In this document: positions 6,878-13,999 of the stretch, one piece after another
Position numbering within the stretch: position 1 is the first letter of the stretch
Layout of the letters: each line of letters begins with the position of its first letter
Source of the DNA: an uncultured bacterium
Lineage (GTDB): Bacteria > Bacillota_I > Bacilli_A > RFN20 > CAG-826
Assembly (NCBI GenBank): GCA_949297275.1
Contig: CASFQR010000014.1
Location: 1-48,539 of the forward strand
DNA: 48,539 nucleotides
Reading direction: 5' to 3'
Position numbers and translations under genes: made by a program
Notes under the pieces: model-generated
The model's database searches: none
Seen by the model: the letters and a program-made list of their open reading frames with translations, nothing else
What the model was told of the DNA's origin: nothing

Positions 6878-7627
6878 ATGAAAAGAATTAAAGAAGAATT
6901 TATCGAATTTAAATTATTACTAAGATCGATACCAAGTCTAGTAACTGTTTTATTTGTCACATCGATTATCGCAATGAATTTATTAGCGAATAAAAGCATC
7001 GATTTAAATACCCCTTATTTAGCCCTTGATGGCGGCATCATCGTTTCTTGGATTACTTTTTTAACGATGGATATTATCACCAAACATTTTGGGCCAAAAG
7101 CCGCAAGCGAAGTGTCTTTGCTTGCTTTATTAGTGAGTTTATTTTTCTCTTTAATATTCTTTTTAGTTTCTTTAATCCCAGGTACTTGGAGTCAATCTTA
7201 TCTTGATGGCAGTCAAAATATCATCAATGAAGCAATCGATAATACTTTTCAAGGAACATGGTATGTGATTTTAGGGAGTGGGATTGCCTTTATTATTTCA
7301 GCACTTGTCAATAATTTTACAAATTATGGTTTGGGTTTATTGTTCAAAAAGAAGCCAAATAGTCTCCTAGCCTTTATCACTAGAACTTATCTTTCGACGA
7401 TGTTAGGGCAATTTGTCGATAATTTAGTCTTTGCCTTATTAGTGAGTTATTTCTTCTTTGGTTGGACGATTTTACAATGTGTGACTTGTGCCTTAACTGG
7501 CATGGCCGTTGAATTAATCTGCGAAATTATCTTTTCGTTTTTTGGTTATAAAATCACCCAAAAATGGCAAAAGGAAGAAGTTGGTAAAGAATATTTTGCT
7601 TATAAATTAGAAAGGAAGACACATTAA
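6878..7627 (+). CDS. VUT/YhhQ-family queuosine-precursor transporter
   Basis: About 250 aa with roughly six membrane helices. The conserved segment DIITKHFGPKAA near the N-terminal third and STMLGQFVDNLVF near the C-terminal third match the VUT (YhhQ) family, whose characterised member imports preQ0/preQ1. Import would supply precursor for queuosine in tRNA. Three in-frame ATGs exist (6860, 6866, 6878). I choose the last because the first lies against the terminator and no clear ribosome binding site exists for either of the first two. It is controlled by the preQ1-I-type riboswitch upstream and abuts the SDR gene. Confidence 0.85.
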   Translation: MKRIKEEFIEFKLLLRSIPSLVTVLFVTSIIAMNLLANKSIDLNTPYLALDGGIIVSWITFLTMDIITKHFGPKAASEVSLLALLVSLFFSLIFFLVSLIPGTWSQSYLDGSQNIINEAIDNTFQGTWYVILGSGIAFIISALVNNFTNYGLGLLFKKKPNSLLAFITRTYLSTMLGQFVDNLVFALLVSYFFFGWTILQCVTCALTGMAVELICEIIFSFFGYKITQKWQKEEVGKEYFAYKLERKTH

Positions 7628-8278
7628 ATGAAAGTTTTGATTACAGGTTCTACGAAGGGCATTGGACAAGCGATTGCTAATAAATTTCTAATTGAAGGAC
7701 ATATCGTCTATGGTTTTGATTTATTATCACCCTCGATTAATCACCCTAATTATCATCATTATCAAATTGATATTACAAAAGATAATTTAGTCGATTTAGA
7801 ACCTATTGATATTTTAATTAATAACGCTGGCACCCAGACAAATAGTGAATTAGATATCGTCACCAATTTAATTGCAGCGATTAAAATTACTGAAAAATAT
7901 GCCTTCCAAGACCAAATCAAAAGCGTCTTATTCATCGCATCTAATAGCGGTTCAACGGGCAGTGAGTTTCCCTATTACGCTGCAAGTAAGGGCGGCTTAA
8001 TTGCTTATATGAAAAATGTTGCAATGCGTTTAGGGAAATATCAAGCGACCGCAAATGCGCTTTCTCCCGGTGGCGTTTTAACTAGCTTAAATGACCATAT
8101 CATTAATAACCAAGAATTATATCAAGCTGTCTTAAATGAGACAATATTATATAAATGGGCAACTCCTGAAGAGATTGCTAAGTGGTCTTATTTTATGACA
8201 ACACAAAATCAATCGATGACTGGTCAAGATTTAATTATTGATAATGGCGAAGTCGCAAAATACAATTTTGTTTGGTAA
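7628..8278 (+). CDS. Short-chain dehydrogenase/reductase in the preQ1 operon
   Basis: 216 aa, a compact classical SDR. The cofactor motif is TGSTKGIG at residues 6-13, NNAG follows in ILINNAGTQ, and the catalytic Tyr and Lys are in YYAASKGG, with the active-site Ser in SNSGSTG. The C-terminal MTGQDLIIDNGE is typical of SDRs. The ATG starts at the base after the transporter TAA, with AAAGGAAG just upstream, so it is co-transcribed and presumably under the riboswitch. The substrate cannot be read from the sequence. Its placement suggests a role in queuosine precursor metabolism, but a passenger gene is possible. Confidence 0.8.
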   Translation: MKVLITGSTKGIGQAIANKFLIEGHIVYGFDLLSPSINHPNYHHYQIDITKDNLVDLEPIDILINNAGTQTNSELDIVTNLIAAIKITEKYAFQDQIKSVLFIASNSGSTGSEFPYYAASKGGLIAYMKNVAMRLGKYQATANALSPGGVLTSLNDHIINNQELYQAVLNETILYKWATPEEIAKWSYFMTTQNQSMTGQDLIIDNGEVAKYNFVW

Positions 8279-8424
8279 GAAAATAATCATTTGTTATAAA
8301 TAGATTATTCGATGATATTTCATTAATAATAAACGATTATATATTAATAAAAATATTTAAAGCGCTTGAGGCAAATAAAGTATAAAATATATGGGTTTTG
8401 CAATAAATATCTTTTAAATATCAG
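8279..8424. other. AT-rich convergent intergenic region
   Basis: Between the SDR (plus) and the YitT gene (minus). AATAATC and GATTATT near 8281-8310 could pair, but there is no T run. I see no gene or convincing terminator here. Confidence 0.4.
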
Positions 8425-9453
8425 TTATTTAACAGGTTTTATAAAGAAGCGACCATAGACTTGTTGCAAAGAAGTGACGGTAACAAAACTATCAGGATCA
8501 AGACTTTTAATTAAACTAACAACATGTTTAGTTTCAAAAGAAGAAACTACCATATAAATGACGAGTCTTTCATCATCACTAAAGGCGCCTTTGCCATGAG
8601 TAATTGTCGCACCATGGGGAATATTTGCTAATAGATATGTTGGCAACTTATCATTCTTAGTAATAATCTGCAATTGAACCTTTTTATTTCGCACATTAAT
8701 AAAATCAATTACGAGCATCGAGGTAAATAAATAGACGATGGTAAATAAGACACCGGAAATTGCAATGACCCACGAGGATGTTTCACCATCAGGTGTAACA
8801 CCAGAAATCCCTTGTAAAAGAGCATAGATAACAACAATAAAGGTATTGACAATAACGCCATATTTACCAGCGGATGTCGATTTTCGTAAGGAAAGATAAT
8901 AAGAAACAACATCTACCCCACCAGTGGATGTTTCAATTTTAAAAGCAATCGCGCTTGATAGGCCCGTTGTTAAACCAGCAAAAAGGACGCGAGCGAGCAT
9001 TCCACCATGTTCATTAACAAAGATGGCAATATCAGCAAGCAATTGCACATTTTCGGTATTTAAAAATGAAGAAAAAAGCGAAACAGCCGCGAAATTAAAA
9101 ACGGTAAAAATGGCAAAGCGAATGCCAATGCCTTTAAAGGCAACGATCGCTAGTGGGATATTAATCAAGGCGTATGCAATACCATAGATTATTGAATGAA
9201 CCGCCCCACTAGATTCGCCAGTAATAATTTGATAAATCAATGTGACAATTTGTGAGCAACCAGATACTCCACCACTAACGATTGGAATTAGATTATTAAC
9301 ACTAGGCGCCATAAATGTATTAATACCAATCGTAAAGATAAAGGCCGAAATAAGCGTTAATAAAATTGCCCAGCCATATTCGACAGTATATTTTAACCAT
9401 ATATGGTTATATAAGAAGGAATTAACTTTCGAGGAAAATTTTTTCTTCGCCAT
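8425..9453 (-). CDS. YitT family membrane protein (DUF161/DUF2179)
   Basis: 342 aa. Residues ~25-245 form five or six membrane helices with the family's conserved glycine-rich loops (IVSGGVSGCSQIV and STGGVDVVSYYL). The C-terminal ~80 residues (VQLQIITKNDKLP..., HGATITHGKGAFSDDERLVIYMVV) form the soluble DUF2179 domain. The family is common in Bacillota and the transported substrate is not established. Start ATG at 9453. Confidence 0.88.
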   Translation of the reverse strand: MAKKKFSSKVNSFLYNHIWLKYTVEYGWAILLTLISAFIFTIGINTFMAPSVNNLIPIVSGGVSGCSQIVTLIYQIITGESSGAVHSIIYGIAYALINIPLAIVAFKGIGIRFAIFTVFNFAAVSLFSSFLNTENVQLLADIAIFVNEHGGMLARVLFAGLTTGLSSAIAFKIETSTGGVDVVSYYLSLRKSTSAGKYGVIVNTFIVVIYALLQGISGVTPDGETSSWVIAISGVLFTIVYLFTSMLVIDFINVRNKKVQLQIITKNDKLPTYLLANIPHGATITHGKGAFSDDERLVIYMVVSSFETKHVVSLIKSLDPDSFVTVTSLQQVYGRFFIKPVK

Positions 9454-9670
9454 TTACAAGATACATTTTAACAACCGCTACTTAAAAATAAAGAGTAAAT
9501 TAATTCTAGATTGCAAAATCTTAAAAAGTTGTTATATTTATTAAGCGGTTAGGTTTTAACCGAAATAGTAAACTATTTCAAAAAAGATATAGCGATACAA
9601 AAGTTATTGAAAATATATCTTAATTTATGATATATTTAAAAACGCTTATAAAAGGTAGGAGATATTAGTT
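9454..9670. promoter_or_regulatory. Divergent intergenic region with two hairpins and a plus-strand promoter
   Basis: Two adjacent inverted repeats occur at about 9544-9560 (CGGTTA/TAACCG) and 9561-9578 (GAAATAGT/ACTATTTC); neither has a plus-strand T run. They may be a leader structure or operators for the YitT gene. On the plus strand TTGAAA (9607-9612), an 18-nt spacer and TATATT (9631-9636) form a good promoter for the gene at 9671, which also has GGTAGGAG upstream. Confidence 0.5.
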
Positions 9671-10441
9671 ATGGCAGTATTAGCAGCAATAGGTGCATTC
9701 TTCAAAAGAATTTGGACTTGGATTAAAGATACAGCGTGGGTCCAACCACTACTCATTGTTGGTGTTATTTTCGCGGTGATGTTCTCGATTCCTTCGATTG
9801 TTGATGGGATTGAAAGTCTAGCAGATGATTTAAATTCTGACGAAGCATATTATACAAGATTCCAACAATCACTTGTCGACGGTGAAGATTCCGAAGCCGA
9901 TCGTCTAACTCGTTGGATTATGGAAGAACAAGAAAACCCCACTGGCAATTATGACCAATACGGTGAAAAATTCTTCTTAATGTATGTTTCACAATCCTGC
10001 GCGAGCTGTGCGGAAGCGCGTACTGGTTTTGAATATTTAGAAAATAATTTCAATACGATGTTTGTCGCTAACGATGGTTTACCATTTAGAATGTATACGA
10101 TTTTCACTGATGAAGTTACTGATGAAACTACTTCTAATGAAACAGCTTTTGTTAAATACATGAACCGTAACCCCTACTTCTTTGAAAGTGCGGCCTCCGA
10201 TGCTTATAATTCCGAATATTATATTAATGGCTTCATTAATGATAGTGATTTACAAGCAATGGAAAGTGCTGATCCCGAAAATTTCTTGACACCAACTATC
10301 TTATTAGTCGATTTTACCGAGACGAGTCCAGTGCAAGGTGTCAGCGAAGTTTTCTTTGGAGTTACCGGCGACGATAATTATTCTAAAGCCGAATTCCTAA
10401 TTGATTGCTGGAATCATGATGGTGATTTCGGTCAAGATTAA
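9671..10441 (+). CDS. Membrane-anchored thioredoxin-like protein
   Basis: 256 aa. A membrane helix lies at about residues 23-43 (VQPLLIVGVIFAVMFSI). The extracytoplasmic domain has a thioredoxin-like start, FFLMYVSQSCASCAEA, with a CASC active-site motif, and LTPTILLVDF near the end fits the cis-Pro loop. Length and acidity exceed a minimal thioredoxin because of an insertion between the CxxC and the cis-Pro. It could act as a surface thiol-disulfide oxidoreductase. It is monocistronic, with its own promoter and ribosome binding site. Confidence 0.65.
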   Translation: MAVLAAIGAFFKRIWTWIKDTAWVQPLLIVGVIFAVMFSIPSIVDGIESLADDLNSDEAYYTRFQQSLVDGEDSEADRLTRWIMEEQENPTGNYDQYGEKFFLMYVSQSCASCAEARTGFEYLENNFNTMFVANDGLPFRMYTIFTDEVTDETTSNETAFVKYMNRNPYFFESAASDAYNSEYYINGFINDSDLQAMESADPENFLTPTILLVDFTETSPVQGVSEVFFGVTGDDNYSKAEFLIDCWNHDGDFGQD

Positions 10442-10456
10442 TTAATATTTTATATT

Positions 10457-10464
10457 AAAATATT
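10457..10464. repeat. Target-site duplication, left copy
   Basis: AAAATATT, identical to 11967-11974 on the other side of the IS. Confidence 0.9.
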
Positions 10465-10542
10465 GGCTCTGTTAAATAAAACGGGGTTTATCGGGGTCGT
10501 TAGTCAAAACTACCCAAAAACTGTTAAATAAAACGGGGTCAT

Positions 10543-10571
10543 AAAAGCATAGGCTGCTACCTATGCTTTTT
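10543..10571 (-). terminator. Terminator at the end of the transposase gene
   Basis: AAAAGCATAGG and ACCTATGCTTTT (with a short loop) form a strong hairpin overlapping the transposase stop, with T runs on either strand. It can stop transcription leaving the IS and possibly transcription entering from the thioredoxin-like gene. Confidence 0.65.
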
Positions 10572-11837
10572 ATTATAGGAAGATACTAGTAATATTCTTT
10601 TTCTAAAGCGTTGAAAATTTTTATATTCATAAGAGATTTTGATCAATGTTTTTATATGATTATTTAGGTTTTCTGCGACTGAATTTGAATATTTAAATAT
10701 GCGACTTTTTCTATTTAATCCATTCGCGATTTCATAACGATATTCATGAAATGTTTTGGCAACCTTGTGGAGTAATTCTGATGATGTTAATTCTAGTTTT
10801 TTGACTATTCTTAGAACAAAATTTAATGCTTCTTCATAACTAAAATAAGAATTATATTCTAGCATCTCTTGCAATATAGAATGTGCATCCCATAAATTGA
10901 TATCCAACTTTAAACAATTTAATATTAATGTTCGATAGTCATAAGACACATTGGTCTTTTTATGAGTATATATTTTTTCTAAAGGAATTTTTCTATATCG
11001 GCATAAAAAATATTTCCAATTCTTTTTCATAAAATTATATTCAGGACCGTTTTTAATAGCTATCGAATTCATAGTTTTAGTTCTTAGTTGATTGACCGCG
11101 TTTGTCAATAATCTTACAACATGAAATAAATCGACAATGTGAAGAGCATTTGGTAAATATTGACGACAGATTGTATCATAAGCATCATACATGTCAGAAA
11201 TTAAAAACTTCACTTCTGATCGCTCTTTTATATTAATTTTAGAAAAATATTCTCTTAAAAACGGCATCTGTCTAGATATAATTACATCGACGATTTCTTT
11301 TCTTTCAAAATCCGACAATACACAGCAATATTTGATGCAATCATTCTTAGCAAATTTAAATTCATCAATGCACAATATTTTAGGTAATTTTAATCTAGGA
11401 ACAAATTTAACATTATCATCAAAAATTTGAATTATTCTTGCTCTAGATAAACCATATTTATTAGCAATTTGTTCAAAAGTCATAACACTATGAAAATCGT
11501 TAAGAATAAATTGTTTGGTTTGATGAGTTATGGAATCATAAGGATTTATTCCAGTTATTTCAGGAGTAAAAGTTTTCTTACATTTCTTACATTTTAATCT
11601 AACTTTTTTGATTCTTAAAATATCATCGACATGTTCATTTTGTTTTGCCTTAACTTCAATATAATTATAGTCCTTAATTACATAGTTTTCGCTTTGACAG
11701 TTAGGACAAAAATGTCCTCCTTTTTTCTGGCTGAATTCATATATAAAACCACCATCATATTTTATAGGTTCTATATATTCGTTTTCGATGTCGTCTGGAT
11801 TGATACCAAAACGAATACAAAGTGTGTTAAAATTCAT
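10557..11837 (-). CDS. ISL3-family transposase
   Basis: About 426 aa, the usual family length. An N-terminal zinc finger (FCPNCQSENY...LKCKKCKKTF) is followed by a helix-turn-helix (FEQIANKYGLSRARIIQIF). The catalytic domain has the first acidic residue in ILCIDEFKFAKN and the second in FLISDMYDAYD, with HIVDLFHVVRLL after it. The start is ATG at 11837, preceded by AAAGGAGG. A longer frame from 11861 would begin upstream of that ribosome binding site. The stop is TAG. The ribosome binding site lies in one arm of an inverted repeat (11838-11887). Confidence 0.92.
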   Translation of the reverse strand: MNFNTLCIRFGINPDDIENEYIEPIKYDGGFIYEFSQKKGGHFCPNCQSENYVIKDYNYIEVKAKQNEHVDDILRIKKVRLKCKKCKKTFTPEITGINPYDSITHQTKQFILNDFHSVMTFEQIANKYGLSRARIIQIFDDNVKFVPRLKLPKILCIDEFKFAKNDCIKYCCVLSDFERKEIVDVIISRQMPFLREYFSKINIKERSEVKFLISDMYDAYDTICRQYLPNALHIVDLFHVVRLLTNAVNQLRTKTMNSIAIKNGPEYNFMKKNWKYFLCRYRKIPLEKIYTHKKTNVSYDYRTLILNCLKLDINLWDAHSILQEMLEYNSYFSYEEALNFVLRIVKKLELTSSELLHKVAKTFHEYRYEIANGLNRKSRIFKYSNSVAENLNNHIKTLIKISYEYKNFQRFRKRILLVSSYNKKHR

Positions 11838-11887
11838 AAAAGACCTCCTTTTTATTGACACATTCTAATTATAAATGGAGGTCTTTT
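11838..11887 (-). promoter_or_regulatory. Inverted repeat sequestering the transposase ribosome binding site, with a -10 in its loop
   Basis: AAAAGACCTCC and GGAGGTCTTTT are perfect 11-bp arms at 11877-11887 and 11838-11848. The 3' arm contains the AGGAGG of the transposase. TATAAT (plus-strand 11868-11873) lies in the loop, so a transcript starting there would lack the 5' arm and be translatable. Readthrough RNA from outside would fold and hide the ribosome binding site. The -35 is poor. Confidence 0.6.
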
Positions 11888-11966
11888 TAAATTACTATCT
11901 TACATTAAAACTGTTAAATAGAGCGGGGTCGAAGAAAAAAGCGACCCCGTTTTATTTAACAGAACC

Positions 11967-11974
11967 AAAATATT
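11967..11974. repeat. Target-site duplication, right copy
   Basis: AAAATATT, identical to 10457-10464. Confidence 0.9.
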
Positions 11975-11976
11975 TT

Positions 11977-11999
11977 AAAAGCCGACAATTCGGCTTTTT
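11977..11999. terminator. Bidirectional terminator for coaD and the thioredoxin-like gene
   Basis: AAAAGCCG-acaatt-CGGCTTTTT has T runs on both strands. It overlaps the coaD stop. The IS now separates it from the thioredoxin-like gene it presumably also served. Confidence 0.75.
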
Positions 12000-12498
12000 A
12001 TTTTTGTTTTAATTTTTGAAGTTCAAGGTTAACACTAGATGGTACAAGCTCTGAAACATCCACACCACCAAGGGCCATTTCCATAATTGATGAACTAGAA
12101 ATAAATTCAAAATTATTATGCGCCATCAAAAAAATCATTTCAATTTCATGGTCAATATAATAATTAGTTGCAGCTAATTTAAATTCATATTCAAAATCGC
12201 TGACTGCTCTTAGGCCACGAATTAAATATTTCGCGTGAACCTTTTTAGCGTATTCAATTGTTAAACCACCATAAACATCAACTGCGATATTTTTTAAATT
12301 TAATTCATTTAAAGCATCTTGAATCATCTCTTGTCTTTTCAATGGAGAAAAATGAGCTTTTTTAGAATTATTATGAGCGACTAAAACAATCACTTGATCA
12401 AATAGATAACTCGCGCGCTTAAGGATATCAATATGTCCATTTGTAATTGGGTCAAACGAGCCAGGATAAATAGCAATCTTTTTTTCTTTTATTTCCAT
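11998..12498 (-). CDS. coaD: Phosphopantetheine adenylyltransferase
   Basis: Transfers AMP from ATP to 4'-phosphopantetheine, the penultimate step of coenzyme A synthesis. 166 aa, normal length. The nucleotidyltransferase motif YPGSFDPITNGHIDIL contains the conserved (T/H)xGH, RGLRAVSDFEYE follows, and ISSSSIMEM matches the ISST-like motif. The gene overlaps the rsmD stop by 10 nt and keeps the Bacillus order ylbF-rsmD-coaD. Confidence 0.95.
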   Translation of the reverse strand: MEIKEKKIAIYPGSFDPITNGHIDILKRASYLFDQVIVLVAHNNSKKAHFSPLKRQEMIQDALNELNLKNIAVDVYGGLTIEYAKKVHAKYLIRGLRAVSDFEYEFKLAATNYYIDHEIEMIFLMAHNNFEFISSSSIMEMALGGVDVSELVPSSVNLELQKLKQK

Positions 12499-13028
12499 AA
12501 TATTATTATATTAGCAATTCCGTGGTGATAAATCTTTAATCTTTGATAAGTTTGCTGATATTGATCTAAATCAATGATTTCTTTACATTCAATAACTAGG
12601 ATACCATTATCATTTAATAGTTCTTTTTGGAAAATCAATTTTAGTGTTTCATCATATAAAATTAAATTATCGTAAGGGGGATCAAGCAAAATAATATCAA
12701 ATTTTTCTGTTGTCTTGGCTAAAAATTTTAAAACATCGTTTTGAATAACATCCGCTTGAGTGATGCCTAGATTAGCAATATTTTTATTGATGCATTTAAT
12801 CGCTAAAGAATTATTATCGATAAATGTCGCGTGCTTAGCCCCACGCGAAAGCGCTTCAATTCCTAGTGCCCCTGAACCAGCAAATAAATCTAAGACCTTC
12901 TGATTAATGACACTAGGGCCTAAAGCACTAAAAATAGCTTCTTTAACTTTGCCCATAGTGGGAATGGTGTAAGTTAAGGGCGTTTCTAAGAGACGATGAC
13001 GATAAATTCCGGCGATAACTTTAAACAT
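12489..13028 (-). CDS. rsmD: 16S rRNA (guanine966-N2)-methyltransferase
   Basis: Methylates G966 of 16S rRNA using SAM. 179 aa. The family start (GIYRHRLLETP...KEAIFSAL) is followed by the SAM-binding motif DLFAGSGALGIEALSRGA and the catalytic LLDPPYD (DPPY). It lies two bases after the ylbF-like stop and overlaps coaD, so the three genes are translationally coupled. Confidence 0.95.
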   Translation of the reverse strand: MFKVIAGIYRHRLLETPLTYTIPTMGKVKEAIFSALGPSVINQKVLDLFAGSGALGIEALSRGAKHATFIDNNSLAIKCINKNIANLGITQADVIQNDVLKFLAKTTEKFDIILLDPPYDNLILYDETLKLIFQKELLNDNGILVIECKEIIDLDQYQQTYQRLKIYHHGIANIIILWK

Positions 13029-13030
13029 AA

Positions 13031-13339
13031 TTATTGGTAGAAGGGATAAAATAATTCGGTATTGAAACGCTGATAAAAAGCGAAAATCTTGCGATATAAT
13101 CTTAAATAATTTTGCCCTTCTTTAGTTGAAGATAACTCGGAAACAATATCGCTTTTTATGCGCATTAAAAGCTCATCATTATTAACTGATTGCATTAAGC
13201 TATCAAAATATTCTTTATTTCTTTGATAGATTGGTGAATTAATTAAATCATTTTCAGCTTGGTGATATTCTTTAATTAAATCTAAATCAGCAATGATTTC
13301 TTTTAAGGCATAAACTTCATTTAAGAGCGAAATATTCAC
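13031..13339 (-). CDS. ylbF: YlbF/YmcA family protein
   Basis: 102 aa, all-helical and rich in charged residues, with the family pattern AENDLINSPIYQRNKEYF and a conserved helical C-terminus. In Bacillus, YlbF forms a complex with YmcA and YaaT that influences RNase Y and RNA turnover. The symbol rests on both the sequence pattern and the conserved position upstream of rsmD and coaD. Confidence 0.7.
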   Translation of the reverse strand: MNISLLNEVYALKEIIADLDLIKEYHQAENDLINSPIYQRNKEYFDSLMQSVNNDELLMRIKSDIVSELSSTKEGQNYLRLYRKIFAFYQRFNTELFYPFYQ

Positions 13340-13385
13340 ATATTTACTTTACAATTAAATAAGAAAATATGCTAATATTTTATCG

Positions 13386-13934
13386 ATGAAGAAAAAATAT
13401 CGGATTGTGAAAGATAACGCTATTTCTTTAAGAGCGAAAGCGAAAGAAGTTAATTTTCCTTTAAGTCAAGGTGATAAAGATTTTGCTTTTGATTTATTAG
13501 AATTTTTAATTAAGACTAATGATGAAAAATTTTGTCAAAAAAATAAAGTGCGTGAAGGCGTTGGTTTAGCTGCTCCCCAATTAGGTAAAAACTTACGCAT
13601 CATTGCAATAAATTATGAACTAGAAGATAAGATTATTCGTTATTTATTAATCAATCCGAAAATTATCGAAAACAGCATCCAAAAATGTTATTTAAAAAAT
13701 GGTGAAGGCTGTCTATCTGTCGATAAAGAACATCCAGGATATGTTTATCGTTATCATAAAATTATTGTCCAAGCTTATAATCTATTAACTGAACAACCTA
13801 CAACAATTATCGCTAGCGGCTTTGAAGCAATTGTTTTACAACATGAAATTGATCATTTAGATGGCGTCTTATTTTACGACCATATAGATTTAAGTAATCC
13901 TTATAAAAAGATTGATAACGCCGTTGAAATTTAA
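13386..13934 (+). CDS. def: Peptide deformylase
   Basis: Removes the N-formyl group from nascent proteins. 182 aa. All three motifs are present: GVGLAAPQLG, EGCLS with the metal-binding Cys, and QHEIDHLDG with the metal-binding His pair and catalytic Glu. The long insertion before motif I is typical of type 2 enzymes from Bacilli. It is transcribed divergently from ylbF and upstream of rnj. Confidence 0.95.
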   Translation: MKKKYRIVKDNAISLRAKAKEVNFPLSQGDKDFAFDLLEFLIKTNDEKFCQKNKVREGVGLAAPQLGKNLRIIAINYELEDKIIRYLLINPKIIENSIQKCYLKNGEGCLSVDKEHPGYVYRYHKIIVQAYNLLTEQPTTIIASGFEAIVLQHEIDHLDGVLFYDHIDLSNPYKKIDNAVEI

Positions 13935-13999
13935 AATTTTATTCTCTATAATTTATGCAGGTCTAAAGGATTTATAAACTTTTGATTAAAGGAGGTTTT

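Larger units (their letters stand above)
10465..11966 (-). mobile_element. Complete ISL3-family insertion sequence, 1502 bp
   Basis: Terminal inverted repeats of about 24 bp (10465-10488 and 11943-11966) differ at two positions and share CTGTTAAATAAAACGGGGT. The flanking AAAATATT at 10457-10464 and 11967-11974 is a perfect 8-bp target duplication, as expected for ISL3. Further copies of the end motif lie at 10521-10540 and 11911-11930. The single transposase gene is intact, so the element may be active. It landed just upstream of the shared terminator of the thioredoxin-like gene and coaD without breaking either gene. Confidence 0.93.

Noticed and set aside
13982-13999. TTG start for RNase J
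   Set aside because: It lies upstream of AAAGGAGG, which is correctly spaced for the ATG at 14000.
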